The position numbers and the translations under genes were made by a program. The notes below the pieces were generated by a model that was not told the DNA's origin, made no database searches, and saw only the letters and a program-made list of their open reading frames with translations. This document shows, one piece after another, positions 40,537 through 48,736 of a stretch of DNA of 64,000 nucleotides. Origin of the DNA: Flavobacteriales bacterium (GTDB taxonomy: Bacteria; Bacteroidota; Bacteroidia; Flavobacteriales_F; PHOS-HE28); the NCBI GenBank assembly GCA_020635695.1, contig JACJZH010000004.1:124001-188000 (forward strand), given 5' to 3'. Within the stretch, counting starts at the first letter, position 1, and each line of letters begins with the position of its first letter.

Positions 40537-41205
40537 ATGGAGCTTCGGGAGATAACCGGACTGTTGCGCATGGAGTTCCTGCTGGACCTGCGCCAGCGGG
40601 CGGCTTGGGGCGGCATGCTGCTCTACGTGGTCTCGGCCATCTACGTCTGCTACCTCGGGGTGCGAGGCGCCCTGCCCGTTCCGGTGTGGAACGCACTCTT
40701 CTGGATCATCCTGCTGTTCGCCGCCTTCAACGCCCTGGTGCGCTCCTTCCAACGGGAGGACGCCGGCCGGCAGGTGTACCTGTACACGCTCGCAGGACCG
40801 CGCTCCGTCGTGTTGGCGCGCACCCTGTACAACGCGCTCACCATGCTCGTGCTCAGCCTGCTCAGTCTGTTGTTCTATGTGCTGTTCCTGGGCACTGACG
40901 CGCTGGGTGAGGCGCAGGTGGGGCAGTTCGTGCTGGTGGTGGCGCTGGGTGGTGTGGGACTCGCGGCGGTGCTCACCCTGATCTCGGCCATCGCGGCGCG
41001 GGCTGGGAGCGGACTGGGGCTCATGGCCATCCTGGGCTTCCCCGTGGTGCTGCCCATGTTGCTGAGCGTGATGCGCGCGAGCAAGGGTGCACTGGACGGA
41101 CTGCCGTGGAGCGTGAACAGCACCTACGTGCTCTGGATCGTGGCCTTGGACGTGCTCACCGTGGCCCTGGCCTGGTTGCTGTTCCCGTACCTTTGGCGCG
41201 ACTGA
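40537..41205 (+). CDS. ccmB: haem exporter permease CcmB
   Basis: A 222-residue inner-membrane permease of the CcmAB complex for System I cytochrome c maturation. Six hydrophobic segments, the N-terminal LLRMEFLLDLRQRAAWGGMLLY and the cytoplasmic segment FQREDAGRQVYLYTLAGPRSVVLAR, where the ATPase CcmA would dock, match the family. No ccmA lies in this window. The ATG at 40537 follows the promoter element directly. The stop overlaps the next start (TGATG), beginning the ccm operon. Confidence 0.88.
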   Translation: MELREITGLLRMEFLLDLRQRAAWGGMLLYVVSAIYVCYLGVRGALPVPVWNALFWIILLFAAFNALVRSFQREDAGRQVYLYTLAGPRSVVLARTLYNALTMLVLSLLSLLFYVLFLGTDALGEAQVGQFVLVVALGGVGLAAVLTLISAIAARAGSGLGLMAILGFPVVLPMLLSVMRASKGALDGLPWSVNSTYVLWIVALDVLTVALAWLLFPYLWRD

Positions 41206-42227
41206 TGAGGCATTGGTGGAAGCTCCTGGGGGCGGTGCTCGTGGTGGGCGCGTCCATCACCGCCCTGCGGGTGCCGCTGGCCCCGGCGCTGGTCCACAGT
41301 TCGGCCGACCGCCTGGCACCCGGAGAACAGGCCTTCCGCATCACCGGCTACAACACGCACTTCGATCAGAGGGTCCGGCCCTACGTCTGGCTGGCCACGG
41401 ACGATGCGAAGTTCTGCGCCACGACCGTCCAGGTGGAAGGGACCGGGAGCCTCAGCGCGACCTTCGACATCCCGAACGGCCTTGGCGGACAGCTCGCGCA
41501 CCTGGTGGTCTTCAGCCCCACGGACGGCGTGCTGCCGCTGTACGATGCCGTCTGGACCGGCGATGGTGGCACCCCTCTTCCCGACCGGAACTGCGACGTG
41601 ACCCCGCTGGCCATGAAGCCCTTCGACTTCAGCTTTCCGAACCGCAGCCTGCTGTACGAGACCATCCGCAACCTGAACTTCCATGTGCCGATGTGGTTCA
41701 CCATGATGCTGCTGCAGCTGGTGGCCGTGGTCTACAGCGTGCGCACCCTGCGGAGCAACAGCCTGCGCGACGACGATGCCGCCCTGCAGGCCGTGAACGT
41801 GAGCCTGCTGTTCGCCGCGCTCGGGCTGATCACCGGTTCCATCTGGGCACGGGCCACCTGGGGGGCCTGGTGGACCAACGACACCAAGCTTAACGGGGCG
41901 GCCGTGACCACCCTGATCTACCTGGCCTACCTGGTGCTGCGCGGCAGCGTGCCCGAGCCCTCCAAGCGCGCCCGCCTGGCGGCCATCTACAACATCTTCG
42001 CCTTCGTGCTGATGCTCGTGTTCGTGATGGTGCTCCCGCGCCTGACCGACAGCCTGCACCCCGGCAATGGCGGCAACCCCGCCTTCAGCCAGTACGACCT
42101 GGACGACCAGCTCCGCCTGGTGTTCTATCCGGCCGTGCTGGGCTGGATGCTGGTGGGCACCTGGGCCTTCACCCTGAAACTGCGGCTGAGCCGCCTGGAA
42201 CATGCCCTGGACGAGAACGATCGCTGA
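41205..42227 (+). CDS. ccmC: cytochrome c biogenesis protein CcsA/CcmC type
   Basis: A 340-residue haem-handling membrane protein. The tryptophan-rich motif is WARATWGAWWTNDTKL, and conserved histidines occur in NFHVPMWF and LTDSLHPG. Compared with usual CcmC it has an extra soluble segment of about 130 residues between TM1 and TM2 (VHSSADRLAPGEQ to RNCDVTPLAM), probably periplasmic. It should bind haem and load it onto CcmE. The ATG overlaps the ccmB stop. The cytoplasmic end overlaps the CcmD-like gene by 26 bases. Confidence 0.87.
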   Translation: MRHWWKLLGAVLVVGASITALRVPLAPALVHSSADRLAPGEQAFRITGYNTHFDQRVRPYVWLATDDAKFCATTVQVEGTGSLSATFDIPNGLGGQLAHLVVFSPTDGVLPLYDAVWTGDGGTPLPDRNCDVTPLAMKPFDFSFPNRSLLYETIRNLNFHVPMWFTMMLLQLVAVVYSVRTLRSNSLRDDDAALQAVNVSLLFAALGLITGSIWARATWGAWWTNDTKLNGAAVTTLIYLAYLVLRGSVPEPSKRARLAAIYNIFAFVLMLVFVMVLPRLTDSLHPGNGGNPAFSQYDLDDQLRLVFYPAVLGWMLVGTWAFTLKLRLSRLEHALDENDR

Positions 42228-42441
42228 AGCGGGAGCGTTGCTCCTCTGCCTGGCCTGGCCGGCCCGTACCTTTGCGCAGGACAACGCGCCGGGTTGGCTG
42301 GAACAGAGCCTGCACGCCGCTGGAAAGATGAACACCGTGATCGCCGTGGTCGCCGTGATCCTGATCGGCCTCCTGCTCTGGATGGCCTCGCTCGATCGCC
42401 GGCTGCGGAAAGCGGAAAAGCGGGTGGAGAATGGGAGTTGA
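42202..42441 (+). CDS. CcmD-like small membrane protein
   Basis: A 79-residue protein with an N-terminal signal-like helix, a short loop and a second helix (MNTVIAVVAVILIGLLLWMASLDRRLRKAEKRV) with a basic C-terminal tail, the CcmD pattern. CcmD helps release holo-CcmE from CcmC. The position between the ccmC-like gene and ccmE supports the call more than the sequence itself. It overlaps the preceding gene by 26 bases. Confidence 0.7.
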   Translation: MPWTRTIAEAGALLLCLAWPARTFAQDNAPGWLEQSLHAAGKMNTVIAVVAVILIGLLLWMASLDRRLRKAEKRVENGS

Positions 42442-42549
42442 ACCGAACGGGAGGTCGAGCCAGGAACCCAGCGCACGGCAAGGGATGCCCCTTCGACGAG
42501 GGCTGAAGGCCATTTTCACATTACCACATCGCAGCATCTCCACATTCCC

Positions 42550-42942
42550 ATGAAACGCTCCCACATCATCGCCATCGCCCTGATCGCCGTGGCCATTGCC
42601 GCGCTGGTGAGCTCGCTCTACGACAGCAGCACCTACGCCGACCTGGAGGAGGCCCTGGCCAACCCCGGCACCGAGTACCACGTGGTGGGCACCCTGGACC
42701 GGAGCGCGGAGATCGTCTACGAGCCCAGCCGGAACGCGAGCCTCACCGAGTTCACCATGGTGGACCTGGAGGGCAACACCTGCCGGGTGAAGCTGGCCAA
42801 GGCCAAACCCACCGACTTCGAACGCTCCGAACGCCTGGTGCTCATCGGCGAAGCCACCTCCGATGGCGAGTTCCACGCGCGGGACATGCTGATGAAGTGC
42901 CCCAGCAAGTACAACGAGGAGAACCGGATGGTGGGGGCCTAG
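42550..42942 (+). CDS. ccmE: haem chaperone CcmE, cysteine variant
   Basis: A 130-residue periplasmic haem chaperone with an N-terminal anchor (IIAIALIAVAIAALVSSL) and the CcmE OB-fold. In most CcmE proteins haem binds covalently to a His in HxxxY. Here the equivalent segment is MKCPSKYNEE, with Cys117 in that place and Tyr121, a CxxxY variant known from some other bacteria and archaea. It receives haem from CcmC and passes it to CcmF. About 107 bases of non-coding sequence separate it from the CcmD-like gene. Confidence 0.85.
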   Translation: MKRSHIIAIALIAVAIAALVSSLYDSSTYADLEEALANPGTEYHVVGTLDRSAEIVYEPSRNASLTEFTMVDLEGNTCRVKLAKAKPTDFERSERLVLIGEATSDGEFHARDMLMKCPSKYNEENRMVGA

Positions 42943-42949
42943 GAAGTGG

Positions 42950-43050
42950 GAACGCTGAACGTTGAACGCTGAAGTGAGAACGACCGCCCACCGCCTGCCT
43001 GCGATCCGCACGATCGTTCAGGGCTCAGCATTTAGCCTTCAGCGTTGAAC
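42950..43050. repeat. two oppositely oriented 7-bp-period arrays between ccmE and ccmF
   Basis: GAACGCT, GAACGTT, GAACGCT, GAAGTGA and further heptamers from 42950, and GTTCAGG, GCTCAGC, ATTTAGC, CTTCAGC, GTTGAAC at 43016-43050. The two ends are nearly complementary (one mismatch in 13) and could form a hairpin. The right-hand array contains the TTG start of ccmF. Confidence 0.75.
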
Positions 43051-45837
43051 AACGAGGCCATCGCGTACGTGGGTGAGCACACCTGGGCGGGACAGCTCGG
43101 GCATGTGCTGGCCATTCTGAGCCTGGTGGGCGCTTTGCTGGCCTTGGTGGCCTATGGCACCTCCACACGCCGTGGGGACGGCTCCTGGACGCGGTTGGCC
43201 CGCGGCGGGTTCCGGCTGCATTCGGTGGCCGTGCTGGGCATCATCGCGGTGCTCTTCATCATGCTGCTGAACCACTGGTTCGAGTACGACTACGTGTGGA
43301 AGCACAGCAACCGGACCATGCCGCTGCGCTACATCTTCTCCTGTTTCTGGGAGGGGCAGGAAGGGTCCTTTCTCCTCTGGACCTTCTGGCACGTGGTACT
43401 GGGCAACGTCCTGATCTGGAAGGCACGGGAATGGGAGGCGCCGGTGATGACCGTGTTCGCGCTGGTGCAGGCCTTCCTGGCCACCATGTTGCTGGGCATC
43501 TACCTCGGGGACGTTCGCATCGGCAGCAGTCCCTTCCTGCTGATCCGGCAGATGCCCGAGAACATCGGCCTGCCCTGGACCGCCCTGCCCAACTACCTGG
43601 AACGCATCCCGCAGTTCGCGGACGGCCGCGGTCTGAACCCGTTGCTGCAGAACTACTGGATGACCATCCATCCGCCCACGCTGTTCCTGGGCTTCGCGGC
43701 CACGCTGGTGCCCTTCGCCTACGCGATCGCCGGGCTGTGGAAGGGCCGCCTGCGCGACTGGATGGCCCCTGCCCTGCCGTGGACCTTCTTCGGGGTGATG
43801 GTGCTGGGTACGGGCATCCTCATGGGCGGTGCCTGGGCCTACGAAGCCCTCAGCTTCGGCGGCTTCTGGGCCTGGGACCCTGTGGAGAACGCCTCGCTCG
43901 TCCCCTGGCTCACCCTGGTGGGCGCCGGCCACCTGATGCTGGTGAACAAGCGCAAGGAGACCTCCCTGTTCAGTGCTTTCGGCCTCACGCTGATCACCTT
44001 CCTGCTGGTGCTGTACAGCACCTTCCTGACCCGCAGCGGCGTGTTGGGCGACACCAGCGTGCACAGCTTCACCGGCGAGGGCATGCTGCCCGGCCTGCTG
44101 GTGTTCATGCTCACCTTCGTCTGGCTGAGCGTGGTGTCGCTCCTGCCTGACGCCGGCGCCCGGAAGTTCTTCACCGGCGTGGCACTGGCCCTGCTGCTGA
44201 TCGGCATCCTGCTCGAGCTCTACGTAGCCGCCATCCTGGTCTTCCTGGCCCTGGCCATCGGCTGGACGGTGGGGGCCTACCGGCGGTTCCCCAAGCCGGA
44301 GCAGGAGGAAGGCCTGTGGACGCGGGAATTTTGGATGTTCATCGGCTCGCTGGTGCTACTGCTTAGCGCCGCGCAGGTCACCTTCAGCACCTCCGTGCCC
44401 GTCTTCAACCTGCTGCTGGAGCCCTTCCAGGCTCCGCTCACCAAGCTCGGTGAGAGCACCGGCAGTGAATGGATCAAGAGCCTGGCCGGTGCCAAGCTCG
44501 CACCGCCTTCCGACGCCATCGCCCACTACAACAAGTGGCAGGTGCCCTTCGCCTTCATCGTGGCGCTGCTCGTGGCGTTCACCCAGTATCTCCGGTGGAA
44601 GAGCACCGACATGAAGCGCTTCTGGAAGCAGCTGGCGTTGTCGCTCGCGATCGCCGTGGTGATCACCGTCATCGGGGTGGTGCTGCTCGGCTACCAGCTC
44701 GCGGAACTGGACCTGATCGCGCTGTTCTTCGCCACCGCCTTCGCCGCCGTGGCCAATGCCACCTGGATCTGGAAGGGGTTGAAGGGCAGCTTCGACAAAG
44801 CGGGGTCCTCGGTGGCCCACGTCGGCTTCGCCCTGGTGCTGCTGGGCGCGCTGGTCAGCACCAGCCGGCAGGACGAAGTGAGCCGCAACAGCCAGGGCAT
44901 GGACCTGCGCTTCCTGAACGAGGGCTTCAGCAACAGCACGGACATCCTGCTCTACCAGGGCGACACCGTGCGCATGGGCGACCACTACGTGCACTACCGG
45001 GAGAAGCGGGCCGAAGGGGTGAACCTCTACTTCGAGGTGGACTACTTCGACGTGAAGCCGCGCCAGTACCGGCAGGGCGACACCGTGCGGGTGCGCGACA
45101 TCCTCTTCACGGCGAACGATGACCATGTGGCTTCGCCGGAGTTCCTGCTGGACCAGCCCACGCACTGGACCCCGCTGGAGGACTATCCCCGGCGCGCGCT
45201 GTGGCATGCACGAGGCTGGAGCTCCACGCAGCCGGGCGAACAGCTCTTCCAACTGGAGCCCTTCGTGCAGCTGAACCCGCGCTTCGGCAACGTGGCGGAA
45301 CCCAGCACCCGGCATTGGGTGGACCGCGATCTGTACACCCACATCCGCTACGCCGACCTGGACACCGGCGACACCTCGGGCTTCATGCCGCCGCGCCTCT
45401 ACGAGAAGCTCCTTGGCGACACCATCGTGACCCCCACCAGCGTGCTGGTGATGGACAGTCTGCGCACCGTGCGCGACAGCGTGACGTTGGCCATGCTGGG
45501 CCCCGAGTACACCGTGTACATGCTGCGGATGCGGGTGCGCGACCTGTACGACAGCCAGCGCTGGTTCGAGGCCCGGCCCGTGGTGATCTACCGCGACGGA
45601 CAGCCGGTGGCGAGCAAGGGCTTCGAGGTGCCCGACCTGCGGGTGCGCTACGACCTGGCCAGCGTGGAGCGGGCGGAGGAAGGCACCCGGATCGGGTTGA
45701 ACGTCTACGAACGCGAGTTCCTGGTCATGCAGGCCATCGTGTTCCCGGGCATCAACATCCTGTGGATCGGGTGCGTGCTGCTGTTCCTGGGTACCTTGAT
45801 GGCCGTGCGGCAGCGTCTGAAGCGGCGCAACGCCTGA
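43045..45837 (+). CDS. ccmF: cytochrome c haem lyase CcmF
   Basis: A 930-residue membrane protein of the CcmF/CcsA superfamily that attaches haem to apocytochromes. The haem-handling motif GGFWAWDPVENASLVPWL is complete, and conserved histidines occur in MTIHPPTLFLGF and VHSFTGEG. The C-terminal 350 residues include a large periplasmic domain, as in Bacteroidota CcmF. The TTG at 43045 is the first start in frame and lies inside the heptamer array; a GTG at 43069 is an alternative. The next gene begins 2 bases after the stop. Confidence 0.9.
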   Translation: MNNEAIAYVGEHTWAGQLGHVLAILSLVGALLALVAYGTSTRRGDGSWTRLARGGFRLHSVAVLGIIAVLFIMLLNHWFEYDYVWKHSNRTMPLRYIFSCFWEGQEGSFLLWTFWHVVLGNVLIWKAREWEAPVMTVFALVQAFLATMLLGIYLGDVRIGSSPFLLIRQMPENIGLPWTALPNYLERIPQFADGRGLNPLLQNYWMTIHPPTLFLGFAATLVPFAYAIAGLWKGRLRDWMAPALPWTFFGVMVLGTGILMGGAWAYEALSFGGFWAWDPVENASLVPWLTLVGAGHLMLVNKRKETSLFSAFGLTLITFLLVLYSTFLTRSGVLGDTSVHSFTGEGMLPGLLVFMLTFVWLSVVSLLPDAGARKFFTGVALALLLIGILLELYVAAILVFLALAIGWTVGAYRRFPKPEQEEGLWTREFWMFIGSLVLLLSAAQVTFSTSVPVFNLLLEPFQAPLTKLGESTGSEWIKSLAGAKLAPPSDAIAHYNKWQVPFAFIVALLVAFTQYLRWKSTDMKRFWKQLALSLAIAVVITVIGVVLLGYQLAELDLIALFFATAFAAVANATWIWKGLKGSFDKAGSSVAHVGFALVLLGALVSTSRQDEVSRNSQGMDLRFLNEGFSNSTDILLYQGDTVRMGDHYVHYREKRAEGVNLYFEVDYFDVKPRQYRQGDTVRVRDILFTANDDHVASPEFLLDQPTHWTPLEDYPRRALWHARGWSSTQPGEQLFQLEPFVQLNPRFGNVAEPSTRHWVDRDLYTHIRYADLDTGDTSGFMPPRLYEKLLGDTIVTPTSVLVMDSLRTVRDSVTLAMLGPEYTVYMLRMRVRDLYDSQRWFEARPVVIYRDGQPVASKGFEVPDLRVRYDLASVERAEEGTRIGLNVYEREFLVMQAIVFPGINILWIGCVLLFLGTLMAVRQRLKRRNA

Positions 45838-45839
45838 CC

Positions 45840-46664
45840 ATGGCCACCGAACTGGACAACGGCATCGTGCTCGTGGGCACGGGACGCATGGCCTTCCACC
45901 TGGGGCATGCCATTGCCCGGGCGGGCTGGCGGCTGGCAGGCCTCGCCGGGCGGGATGCCGGTCGCACCAAGGAGCTGGCCCTGCAACTGCGCAGCACACC
46001 GTACGGGATCGATGAAGCCTGGCCGGACGCCGCCCTGTACATCCTGGCGGTGAAGGACGATGCCGTTCCAGGACTGGCGCAACACATCGAACGGGAGGAC
46101 CGCGTCCTGGCCCATACCTCGGGCGCGCTCGGCAAGGAGGCGTTGGGGAACCATGAACATCGCGGGGTGCTGTGGCCCATCAAGAGCCTGAGCCCCGGCG
46201 ATCCGGCCGACCTCTCGGCCACACCCTTGGTGATCGATGCGAGCGACGACCTGGCCCGCAGGACGCTCTTCGATCTGGCTCGGAGCATCAGTGGCAAGGT
46301 CGTGGAACTGCCCACCGCCCAACGCCGCAAGCTGCACCTGGCAGCGGTGTTCGCCAGCAACTTCCCCGTGTACCTGATGGAGCGGGCCGAGCGCCTCCTG
46401 GCCGATGAGGGCATCGACCCGAAACTGCTCCAGCCCTTGTGGAACGCCGCGGCCCGCAAGGTGGGCGAGCAGGGCGCCGCCGCCTCGCTCACCGGTCCGG
46501 CCCGGCGGGGCGATACCGGTACCGTGCGGGCCCACCTGGACCTGTTGGCGGGCGATGCCGATCTTCGCCGCGCCTATGCCCTGCTGAGCCGGATGATCCT
46601 TACGGACCACCACCCGGACCTGGCGAAGGGCTTTTCGGACACCGATGGACAGCCGGACCTATAA
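45840..46664 (+). CDS. Rossmann-fold DUF2520 protein
   Basis: A 274-residue protein with an N-terminal NAD(P)-binding fold (IVLVGTGRMAFHLGHAI) and the DUF2520 helical domain (KLHLAAVFASNFPVYLMERAERLL, GPARRGDTGTV). It resembles pyrroline-5-carboxylate or ketopantoate reductases, but the substrate is unknown. It begins 2 bases after ccmF, and its end overlaps the KdsC-like gene by 20 bases. The order DUF2520, HAD phosphatase, UbiA, Maf is common in Bacteroidota. Confidence 0.82.
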   Translation: MATELDNGIVLVGTGRMAFHLGHAIARAGWRLAGLAGRDAGRTKELALQLRSTPYGIDEAWPDAALYILAVKDDAVPGLAQHIEREDRVLAHTSGALGKEALGNHEHRGVLWPIKSLSPGDPADLSATPLVIDASDDLARRTLFDLARSISGKVVELPTAQRRKLHLAAVFASNFPVYLMERAERLLADEGIDPKLLQPLWNAAARKVGEQGAAASLTGPARRGDTGTVRAHLDLLAGDADLRRAYALLSRMILTDHHPDLAKGFSDTDGQPDL

Positions 46665-47169
46665 GGAGCGCCTCAAGGACCTGGACACCTTCCTCTTCGA
46701 TGTGGACGGCGTGTTCACCGACAACCGGGTGCTCATGCTGCCCGGCACCGACCCCGTGCGCACCTTCCACACCCGCGACGCCTATGCCGTGCAGCATGCC
46801 ATCAAGGAGGGTCTGCGCATCGTGATCATCTCGGGTGGCCGATCGGAAGGCGTACGGGAGAGCTTCCAGCGACTCGGGGTCACCGAACTCCACCTCGGCA
46901 CCGCCAACAAGGTGGAGCGCTTCGAGCAACTGGTCACCGAGGGCCTGGACCCGACGCGCGCGGCGTACATGGGCGACGACATCCCGGACATGCGTGTGAT
47001 GCAGCGGGTGGCCCTGCCCTGCTGCCCGAGCGATGCGGCCGAGGAGATCAAGGCCATCAGCACCTACGTGAGCCGATACCCCGGCGGTGGCGGCTGCGTG
47101 CGCGACCTGTTGGAACAGGTGATGAAGGTCCAGGGGAGATGGCTTACGGACGGCGCCCACACCTGGTAG
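46645..47169 (+). CDS. KdsC-like HAD phosphatase
   Basis: A 174-residue HAD-superfamily phosphatase without a cap domain. Motif I is FLFDVDGVFTD (Asp19, Asp21), motif II IISGGRSE and motif III MGDDIPDM. It resembles KdsC, which removes phosphate from 3-deoxy-D-manno-octulosonate 8-phosphate in lipopolysaccharide synthesis. Tetramer formation is typical of this type. It overlaps DUF2520 by 20 bases. KdsC-like versus a different sugar phosphatase cannot be fully settled from sequence. Confidence 0.85.
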   Translation: MDSRTYKERLKDLDTFLFDVDGVFTDNRVLMLPGTDPVRTFHTRDAYAVQHAIKEGLRIVIISGGRSEGVRESFQRLGVTELHLGTANKVERFEQLVTEGLDPTRAAYMGDDIPDMRVMQRVALPCCPSDAAEEIKAISTYVSRYPGGGGCVRDLLEQVMKVQGRWLTDGAHTW

Positions 47170-47171
47170 CC

Positions 47172-48140
47172 ATGCTGGACCTGCTGCGCCTCACCCGCCC
47201 GCTGAACCTGCTGATCATCGCGCTCACGATGTACCTGATGCGCAGCGGGCTGCTGCGCACGCTGTTGGAGGCCAACGGCCGCCACCTGCGGACGTCGGCG
47301 ACCGACTTCGCCTTGCTGGTGCTGAGCACCGTGCTGGTGGCCGCGGCGGGGAACATCATCAACGACTACTTCGACACGCGGATCGACCGCATCAACAAAC
47401 CCGGCGAGGTGATCGTGGGCCGTACGGTGAAGCGCCGTGTGGCCATGGCCCTGCACATCGCGCTCAGCGCGGTGGGCTTCCTGCTCGGCCTGTACGTGGC
47501 CTGGCACAACGGCCTGTTGCGTTGGGCGTTGATCCCCGCCTTCGCCATTGGGGCGCTCTGGACCTACAGCACCTCCTGGAAGCGGAAGTTCCTGATCGGG
47601 AACGGCCTGGTGGCCACCCTTACCGCCCTGGTCCCGCTCACCGTGGGCCTGTACGAGATCCCGCTCCTGCAGCGGCACGAGAGCGCAGGCCTGCTGGAGC
47701 AGTTCGGCGACCCCGGACTGGTGGACTTCTATTTCAGTGCATTGTGGGTTTGGATCGGCGGCTACGCGGTCTTCGCCTTCCTGAGCACCCTGGTGCGGGA
47801 GCTGCAGAAGGACATGGCCGACGTGAAAGGCGACAAGGCGGACGGGTGCCGGACCGTGCCCATCGTGATGGGCATGGGCTGGGCACGCGGGCTCGTGATC
47901 TTCTACGTGCTGGTGATGGTCGCCGGCCTGCTTGGCGTGCGGCGCCTTCTCCTGGACGATGAGTTCTCGTTCTGGTACATCGGCCTGGGTGTCATCGCCC
48001 CGTTGCTGCTCTCCGCCGGGCTCACCTATTCCGCCCGGGAGCGCACCGACCATGTACGGGCGGGCATCGTGATGAAGCTGGCCATGGTGATGGCCGTGGG
48101 CTATGTGGCCTTCCTGAAGCTGGTCCTCTTCGCACCATGA
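47172..48140 (+). CDS. UbiA family prenyltransferase (geranylgeranylglycerol-phosphate geranylgeranyltransferase-like)
   Basis: A 322-residue membrane prenyltransferase with eight or nine helices. The first Asp-rich motif is NIINDYFDTRIDRINKPGE and the second VKGDKADGCRTVP, which bind Mg-prenyl diphosphate. Bacteroidota members next to KdsC and Maf genes are usually annotated as geranylgeranylglycerol-phosphate geranylgeranyltransferase. The start at 47172 lies 2 bases after the phosphatase stop; a reading from 47139 would overlap. The stop overlaps the Maf start (ATGA). Confidence 0.86.
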   Translation: MLDLLRLTRPLNLLIIALTMYLMRSGLLRTLLEANGRHLRTSATDFALLVLSTVLVAAAGNIINDYFDTRIDRINKPGEVIVGRTVKRRVAMALHIALSAVGFLLGLYVAWHNGLLRWALIPAFAIGALWTYSTSWKRKFLIGNGLVATLTALVPLTVGLYEIPLLQRHESAGLLEQFGDPGLVDFYFSALWVWIGGYAVFAFLSTLVRELQKDMADVKGDKADGCRTVPIVMGMGWARGLVIFYVLVMVAGLLGVRRLLLDDEFSFWYIGLGVIAPLLLSAGLTYSARERTDHVRAGIVMKLAMVMAVGYVAFLKLVLFAP

Positions 48141-48736
48141 ACACCCCGCCCGGCTTTCCCTGGCGCATTGTCCTCGCCTCGGCCTCTCCGCGTCGCCGGC
48201 AGTTGGTGCAGGGCCTGGACCTGCCGGTGGAAGTGACCCGGGTGGACGTGGACGAGACCCCGCCCGAAGGCGTTCCGGCGGACCAGGTGGCGGAGTTCCT
48301 GTCCCGCAAGAAGGCCATGGCTTGGCCGGGCGAACTGGCCCCCGACCAGGTGCTGCTCACCGCCGATACCACCGTGCTGGTTGACGACCTGCTCCTGAAC
48401 AAGCCGGACGATGAGGCCGATGCGCGCCGCATGCTCGGCATCCTTTCGGGCCGCACGCACCGCGTGATCACCGGCGTCTGTTTACGTACGGCCGCCGACC
48501 TGCTGAGCTTCGCCGATGAGACCATCGTCCACTTCCGCAGCCTCACCGCGGAGGAGATCGCCTACTACGTGGAACGGCACCGGCCACTGGACAAGGCGGG
48601 GGCGTATGGCGTGCAGGACTGGATCGGCTACGTGGGCGTGGACCGCATCGAGGGAAGCTTCTACAACGTGATGGGCCTGCCGCTGCACCGCGTGCACCGT
48701 GCCCTCCAGGAGCTGGCCGCTACCGCAGCAGACTGA
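48137..48736 (+). CDS. Maf family nucleotide pyrophosphatase
   Basis: A 199-residue Maf protein that hydrolyses non-canonical or excess nucleoside triphosphates. N-terminal ILASASPRRRQLVQGLDL, VLTADTTVLVDD, SGRTHRVITGVCL and DKAGAYGVQDW are all family signatures. It is the last gene of the operon that begins near ccmF or DUF2520. Its last 17 bases overlap the 3' end of the PKD protein gene on the other strand. Confidence 0.92.
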   Translation: MNTPPGFPWRIVLASASPRRRQLVQGLDLPVEVTRVDVDETPPEGVPADQVAEFLSRKKAMAWPGELAPDQVLLTADTTVLVDDLLLNKPDDEADARRMLGILSGRTHRVITGVCLRTAADLLSFADETIVHFRSLTAEEIAYYVERHRPLDKAGAYGVQDWIGYVGVDRIEGSFYNVMGLPLHRVHRALQELAATAAD

